Below, piece after piece: positions 34,671 to 38,246 of a DNA stretch of 38,246 bases. Position numbers and translations under genes: made by a program. Within the stretch, counting starts at the first letter, position 1. Each line of letters opens with the position of its first letter. The stretch lies in NCBI GenBank assembly GCA_001689485.1, contig LUJQ01000055.1, positions 1 through 38,246 of the forward strand. The letters are read 5' to 3'. The notes under the pieces were generated by a model, which was not told where the DNA came from, did no database searches, and worked only from the letters and a program-made list of their open reading frames with translations. The DNA is from Bacteroidales bacterium M6 (GTDB taxonomy: Bacteria; Bacteroidota; Bacteroidia; Bacteroidales; Muribaculaceae).

Positions 34671-35728
34671 ACCGACACATAATCAACAGCCACAGCACCG
34701 TTATCCAGGCACTCCGCCAGCTGAACGAACTATCGGGCGGGGTCATGACATTGGTTGTGACCGACGATAACGACAAAATGCTCGGAACCCTGACCGATGG
34801 CGACATACGCCGGGGACTGCTCAACGGCATCACCCCGGATGACCCGCTTTCGGCAGTGACCCATACGGCATTCCATTATCTCCGGGCAGATGCCACACCA
34901 CGCCGACGCGTCGAAGCTATGCGCCATGCCCGCCGTAAAAATCTGAAACTGCTGCCGGAGCTGAATGCCGACGGCACCATCTCTCGTCTTATCGACCTCA
35001 CACGCACCCATACAATCCTCCCGCTATCGGCAATACTCATGGCCGGAGGGAAAGGGGAACGGCTACGCCCTATGACCCTCACGGTGCCAAAACCATTGTT
35101 GGAAATCGCCGGACGCCCTATTATCGACTATAACGTGGAAAACCTGGCCCGTTGCGGAATTTCCGACGTATGGGTAACGGTGAAATATCTCGCCGGGCAA
35201 ATCAAAGAATACTTCTCCAACTCGTGCCACGGCATCACAGTGAAATGCATTGAAGAAGAAAAATCGCTCGGCACAATCGGGGCGGCAGCCCTGGTGCCTA
35301 GAAACATCGACGGCGACACACTGGTCATGAACTCCGACCTCCTCACCACCATCGACCTTGAGGAAATGTATATCCGCCACGTCGACGAACACGCCGACAT
35401 AACAATAGCGGCAATTCCATATTCACTCTCCGTACCCTATGCGATACTTTCAACCGATGGCTCCAGGGTCAAAACAATCGAAGAGAAACCAACCTACTCC
35501 TACTTCGCCAATGCCGGCATATATATCTTCTCCAACCGTGTGCTGAGTGCACTGAGTCCCGACGAACGCACCGATGCCACCGACCTTATCGAGGCAGCGA
35601 TCAACGAAGGTATGAAAGTGACATATTACCCGATAAACGGCACCTGGATTGACATCGGTTCCCCGGCCGACTTCAGCCACGCTGAAGAAATCATGAAACA
35701 TCACCGCTCGCTAACAAACCGTTGCTGA
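34667..35728 (+). CDS. CBS-domain nucleotidyltransferase (PtmE-like)
   Basis: The protein has 353 residues from ATG 34667, overlapping the preceding stop as ATGA; the longer frame from 34487 runs inside the neighbour and is rejected. Residues about 8-120 hold a CBS-domain pair (LVVTDDNDKMLGTLTDGDIRRGLLNG). The nucleotidyltransferase begins at residue 123 with ILMAGGKGERLRPMT, then PKPLLEIAGRPIIDYNVENL. Similar size and domain order are found in Campylobacter PtmE, which makes GDP-glucosamine for legionaminic acid. Sugar-1-phosphate specificity is inferred from the operon. A more generic mannose-1-phosphate or glucose-1-phosphate transferase is the main alternative. Confidence 0.85.
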   Translation: MNRHIINSHSTVIQALRQLNELSGGVMTLVVTDDNDKMLGTLTDGDIRRGLLNGITPDDPLSAVTHTAFHYLRADATPRRRVEAMRHARRKNLKLLPELNADGTISRLIDLTRTHTILPLSAILMAGGKGERLRPMTLTVPKPLLEIAGRPIIDYNVENLARCGISDVWVTVKYLAGQIKEYFSNSCHGITVKCIEEEKSLGTIGAAALVPRNIDGDTLVMNSDLLTTIDLEEMYIRHVDEHADITIAAIPYSLSVPYAILSTDGSRVKTIEEKPTYSYFANAGIYIFSNRVLSALSPDERTDATDLIEAAINEGMKVTYYPINGTWIDIGSPADFSHAEEIMKHHRSLTNRC

Positions 35729-35803
35729 CCAACGTTTATTATCTGAAACAAGCGCTGATTCCCGTTATAAACAACGCCCAACAGCAAAAACAACCAAGAA
35801 ACC

Positions 35804-37000
35804 ATGGCTGATTCAAACTTCATAGACTATGTTAAAATCCTTTGCCGCTCGGGCAAAGGCGGTGCAGGCTCTCTCCATTTCCACCGTGCAAAATATGTAC
35901 CCAAGGGAGGTCCCGACGGAGGTGACGGAGGGCGTGGAGGACACGTCATCCTTCGTGGTAATAAAAACATGTGGACCCTCCTCCCACTGAGATACAGCCG
36001 CCACATCTTTGCCGGAAACGGGCAAAGCGGCTCTGCCTGCCGGAGCTTCGGCAAAGACGGTGAAGACAAGACCATCGAAGTGCCATGCGGCACAGTCGTG
36101 TTCGATGCCGATACCGGCGAATACCTTTGCGAGGTAACCGACGACGGGCAGGAAGTGAAGCTCCTTCGTGGAGGCAGAGGCGGCCTGGGCAACTGGCATT
36201 TCAAATCTGCAACAAACCGTACCCCACGCTATGCCCAGCCCGGAGAACCCGCCATAGAGAAAGCCGTAATCCTGGAATTGAAACTACTGGCCGATGTCGG
36301 ACTCGTAGGATTTCCCAATGCAGGTAAATCCACCCTGCTTTCGTCACTTTCGGCAGCACGCCCCAAAATAGCCGACTACCCGTTCACAACCATGGAACCT
36401 CAGCTCGGCATCGTAGAATACCGTGGCAACCGCACATTCGTCATGGCCGATATTCCAGGCATCATCGAAGGTGCCAGCGAGGGACGCGGCCTCGGTCTGC
36501 GGTTCCTCCGACACATCGAACGCAATGCAGTTCTGCTCTTCATGGTGCCTGCCGATGCCGACGACATAACCCGGCAATATGAAATCCTGCTTGACGAACT
36601 ACGCCGCTTCAACCCGCAGCTCATGGATAAGCAACGCGTTTTGGCCATATCTAAAAGCGATATGCTCGACGAAGAACTGAAAGCCGAAATCCGTCCCACC
36701 CTTCCGGCCGACCTCCCTTCTGTCTTCATATCCTCAGTCACAGGCGAAGGCCTGACAGAACTCAAGGATGCCCTTTGGAAAGCTATAACCGACGATTCCA
36801 ACCGCATTGAGGCCATCCCCATCACCCACCGTCCACTCGACGGCCACCATCGGCTTAGGGAAGAGGATGAATTCATATTCGAAAACATCCCATCCACCGA
36901 CGATGACGAACCGATGGAAACATACGATGACGAATTCTTTGACGATGATGAAGATGAAAACATCGATTATGAATGGAAATACGGCGACATAAAGGAATAA
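35804..37000 (+). CDS. obg: GTPase Obg (CgtA)
   Basis: This 398-residue protein has the glycine-rich Obg fold (MADSNFIDYVKILCRSGKGG, KGGPDGGDGGRGG) at residues 1-158. The G domain has G1 GFPNAGKS at 169-176, switch motif DYPFTTMEPQLG, G3 DIPGIIEGASEGRGLG, G4 SKSD (in place of the usual NKxD) and G5 SSVTGEGL. The C-terminal segment is strongly acidic (about 350-398) and lacks the OCT domain of Gram-positive forms. Obg assists late assembly of the large ribosomal subunit and stress responses. It starts 75 bp after the sugar operon and may be partly cotranscribed. Confidence 0.97.
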   Translation: MADSNFIDYVKILCRSGKGGAGSLHFHRAKYVPKGGPDGGDGGRGGHVILRGNKNMWTLLPLRYSRHIFAGNGQSGSACRSFGKDGEDKTIEVPCGTVVFDADTGEYLCEVTDDGQEVKLLRGGRGGLGNWHFKSATNRTPRYAQPGEPAIEKAVILELKLLADVGLVGFPNAGKSTLLSSLSAARPKIADYPFTTMEPQLGIVEYRGNRTFVMADIPGIIEGASEGRGLGLRFLRHIERNAVLLFMVPADADDITRQYEILLDELRRFNPQLMDKQRVLAISKSDMLDEELKAEIRPTLPADLPSVFISSVTGEGLTELKDALWKAITDDSNRIEAIPITHRPLDGHHRLREEDEFIFENIPSTDDDEPMETYDDEFFDDDEDENIDYEWKYGDIKE

Positions 37001-37011
37001 CCACCATTATA

Positions 37012-37076
37012 GATTGTCCAAAATTTTTCCAAAAAATTTTTCAAGGTGTTTTGAGTAAATTTTGAGACAATCCCTT
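37012..37076 (+). terminator. GATTGTC-type inverted repeat after obg
   Basis: GATTGTC-CAAAATTT (37012-37026) and AAATTTTGAGACAATC (about 37057-37072) are inverted with one inserted base, 12 bp after the obg stop. It shares sequence with 23374-23416. Confidence 0.55.
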
Positions 37077-37104
37077 TGATTTCCATCCAGCCACAACACA
37101 ACCC

Positions 37105-37146
37105 AAGGCGGTGTAGCGAAAATTCAAAAATTCGTCACACCGCCTT
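37105..37146 (+). terminator. Second hairpin after obg
   Basis: AAGGCGGTGT (37105-37114) pairs with ACACCGCCTT (37137-37146), with further pairing CGAA/TTCG inside. A short T-run (CCTTTGCT) follows. Together with the preceding repeat it should end obg transcription. Confidence 0.6.
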
Positions 37147-37434
37147 TGCTATCGCCATCCTGGCGAGAACAAACTACCAATAACCGGCCTTTAGTCGCTT
37201 GGCTATGCCAAGAATGGCTCAGCAGGAGCTTACGGGTAAAACTGAAAGGAGTTGACTGAGGTCGATAACCGAAGCCGAATCCCATCAGCTCCTTCCATCC
37301 GAACCACTATTACACACCCCATTGCTTTCCCCGACATATATTTCGTTTCCCCCACAGCTAACATCCCATTTTGAGGATTATAACAACTAATGGAGACTAA
37401 TTGCCGATAATTATCCCCGACTACTTCCCCAAAT
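37147..37434. other. Intergenic region between obg and rpmE2
   Basis: About 290 bp between two convergent terminators. One minus-strand open frame (37230-37499, 89 codons) crosses it but runs through the rpmE2 terminator, has no family match that I recognise and no promoter; I do not call it a gene. Confidence 0.5.
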
Positions 37435-37495
37435 AAATAAAAGGCTTGGCGCCGTGGTTTCAGATAAAGATACCACGGCACCAAGCCTTTTATTT
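37435..37495 (-). terminator. Intrinsic terminator of rpmE2
   Basis: Arms 37435-37458 and 37472-37495 form a 24-bp stem with a single mismatch. It ends in TTTTATTT on the plus strand; on the minus strand the same symmetry gives CCTTTTATTT. It lies 14 bp past the rpmE2 stop. Confidence 0.85.
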
Positions 37496-37509
37496 CCAAT
37501 AGATGGGAA

Positions 37510-37764
37510 TTAGTTCTTTTTACGATTACCGTAACGGCTGAGGAACTTGTCTACGCGACCTGCTGTATCCACGAGCTTCTGCTTGCCGGTAAAGAAGGGG
37601 TGAGAAGAGCTGGTGATTTCAAGCTTCACCAAAGGATAAGTCACTCCGTCGATTTCGATGGTTTCCTTAGCGGCAACAGTCGAGCGGGTGATGAAAATTT
37701 CCTCGTTCGACATATCCTTGAAAACTACTTCACGATAATTTGAAGGATGAAGATCTTTTTTCAT
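37510..37764 (-). CDS. rpmE2: Ribosomal protein L31, type B
   Basis: The protein has 84 residues from ATG 37764 (MKKDLHPSNYREVVFKD); the open frame up to 37842 is leader. The type B form lacks the zinc-binding CxxC pair of type A L31, and no Cys is present. SSSHPFFTGKQKLVDTAGRVDKF is the family signature. In many bacteria the zinc-free form replaces the zinc form when zinc is scarce, but Bacteroidota commonly have only type B. It has its own well-formed promoter and terminator and therefore is a single-gene transcript. Confidence 0.96.
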   Translation of the reverse strand: MKKDLHPSNYREVVFKDMSNEEIFITRSTVAAKETIEIDGVTYPLVKLEITSSSHPFFTGKQKLVDTAGRVDKFLSRYGNRKKN

Positions 37765-37839
37765 TTTATTTGTCGGTTGTTTTGATTTTTCAGAATCTTT
37801 AAAATCTTCGCTGGTAAGGCGGTTTATAGTAATGGCCTG

Positions 37840-37870
37840 CAAATTTACGCATTTTTATCCAATTGGCAAA
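37840..37870 (-). promoter_or_regulatory. Promoter of rpmE2
   Basis: On the minus strand TTTG (37870-37867), 19 nt, then TAAATTTG (37847-37840) fits the consensus exactly. Predicted start near 37833, leaving a leader of about 70 nt before the ATG. Confidence 0.78.
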
Positions 37871-38246
37871 CCATCCACCGATATTTTTACTCCCAATCCA
37901 TATCAGCTCATCAGCTCAATCAGCTCAACCTGTTGCCACATAAACATAGCCAATCCCTACTATAACACATGACCACACAGCCACTTTCCTCCCCCCTGAC
38001 TGAATTATCCCAACCAAATTCGCTCTTACCCTCCAGAACGACACAGACAGCCAATACACCAACCCAGCGCAATCAGAATGCATCTCTGCAATTCTTACTG
38101 GTCACCCAAAATAGATAATGCAAAGTCCACAGTTAACCGGGCTAGTTTAACCTGTCCGTCATTTTTCAAAAAAAGTCAAACCAACAACCCAAGCCCGGCT
38201 GTTTGAACCAGTCGACCTGGCGCATAGTAATAAACCTGTGTTTAGG
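37871..38246. other. Terminal intergenic region
   Basis: No gene is visible in the last 376 bp. It contains three imperfect copies of ATCAGCTCA at 37902-37927 and an imperfect inverted pair (AACCGGGCT near 38137, AGCCCGG near 38191). The sequence is poor in long open frames on both strands. A gene may begin beyond the window edge. Confidence 0.5.

Noticed and set aside
37230..37499. 89-codon minus-strand frame
   Set aside because: It starts inside the hairpin that terminates rpmE2 and lacks a promoter or any family match.
1..38246. tRNA, rRNA, transposase or phage genes
   Set aside because: None was recognised by reading either strand; the repeats seen have no associated transposase in the window.

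Overview
The window looks like a chromosomal segment of a gut-type Bacteroidales bacterium; Muribaculaceae or a neighbouring family is my best guess, made from gene content alone. Signs are a SusC/SusD system with lipoprotein glycosidases, type IX secretion/gliding genes (porT, porP, gldK-L-M-N), Bacteroidota-type promoters (TTTG, 19-21 nt, TAnnTTTG), little use of Shine-Dalgarno sites, and a type B L31 gene. No tRNA, rRNA, CRISPR array, phage or transposase gene was seen.

Layout. Positions 1-23900 are coded almost entirely on the minus strand. From the distal end inward: a tricorn-like protease (155-3436); an outer-membrane beta-barrel protein and a LysM/periplasmic-binding-fold protein that overlap (3604-6371); a REP-like repeat block (6472-6669); a ROK sugar kinase and mannose-6-phosphate isomerase (6686-8944); a polysaccharide utilisation locus made of an anti-sigma FecR protein, SusC, SusD, a GH18-fold protein that seems to have lost its catalytic residues, a DUF1735/LamG lipoprotein and a GH18 endoglycosidase (9194-19479); a housekeeping block of RNase E/G, a 29-residue bS22-type ribosomal protein and HU (19776-22119); a YhhQ/QueT-type queuosine-precursor transporter under a probable preQ1 class I riboswitch (22353-23234); and a small unknown lipoprotein.

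Positions 24162-37000 are on the plus strand: a secreted protein with a type IX sorting tail, then porT, porP, gldK, gldL, gldM and gldN (24162-32478), a palindrome and promoter, a tightly overlapping nonulosonic-acid trio (NeuC/LegG-like, NeuA/LegF-like, PtmE-like; 32725-35728) and the GTPase Obg (35804-37000). The window closes with rpmE2 (L31 type B) on the minus strand.

How the parts work together (inference). The SusCD locus resembles the Bacteroides thetaiotaomicron BT3983-BT3987 region, so its target is probably host N-glycan. The neighbouring ManA and ROK kinase could carry released mannose or GlcNAc into glycolysis. The type IX genes form the secretion motor and ring, and the first gene of that run encodes a likely substrate of the machine. 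The most notable regulatory find is a compact promoter-plus-preQ1 aptamer leader directly ahead of the queuosine transporter start codon. Other points of interest are the inactive-looking GH18 homologue, a FecR gene without a sigma factor partner, a structured leader ahead of the RNase E/G gene, and several families of short intergenic repeats.
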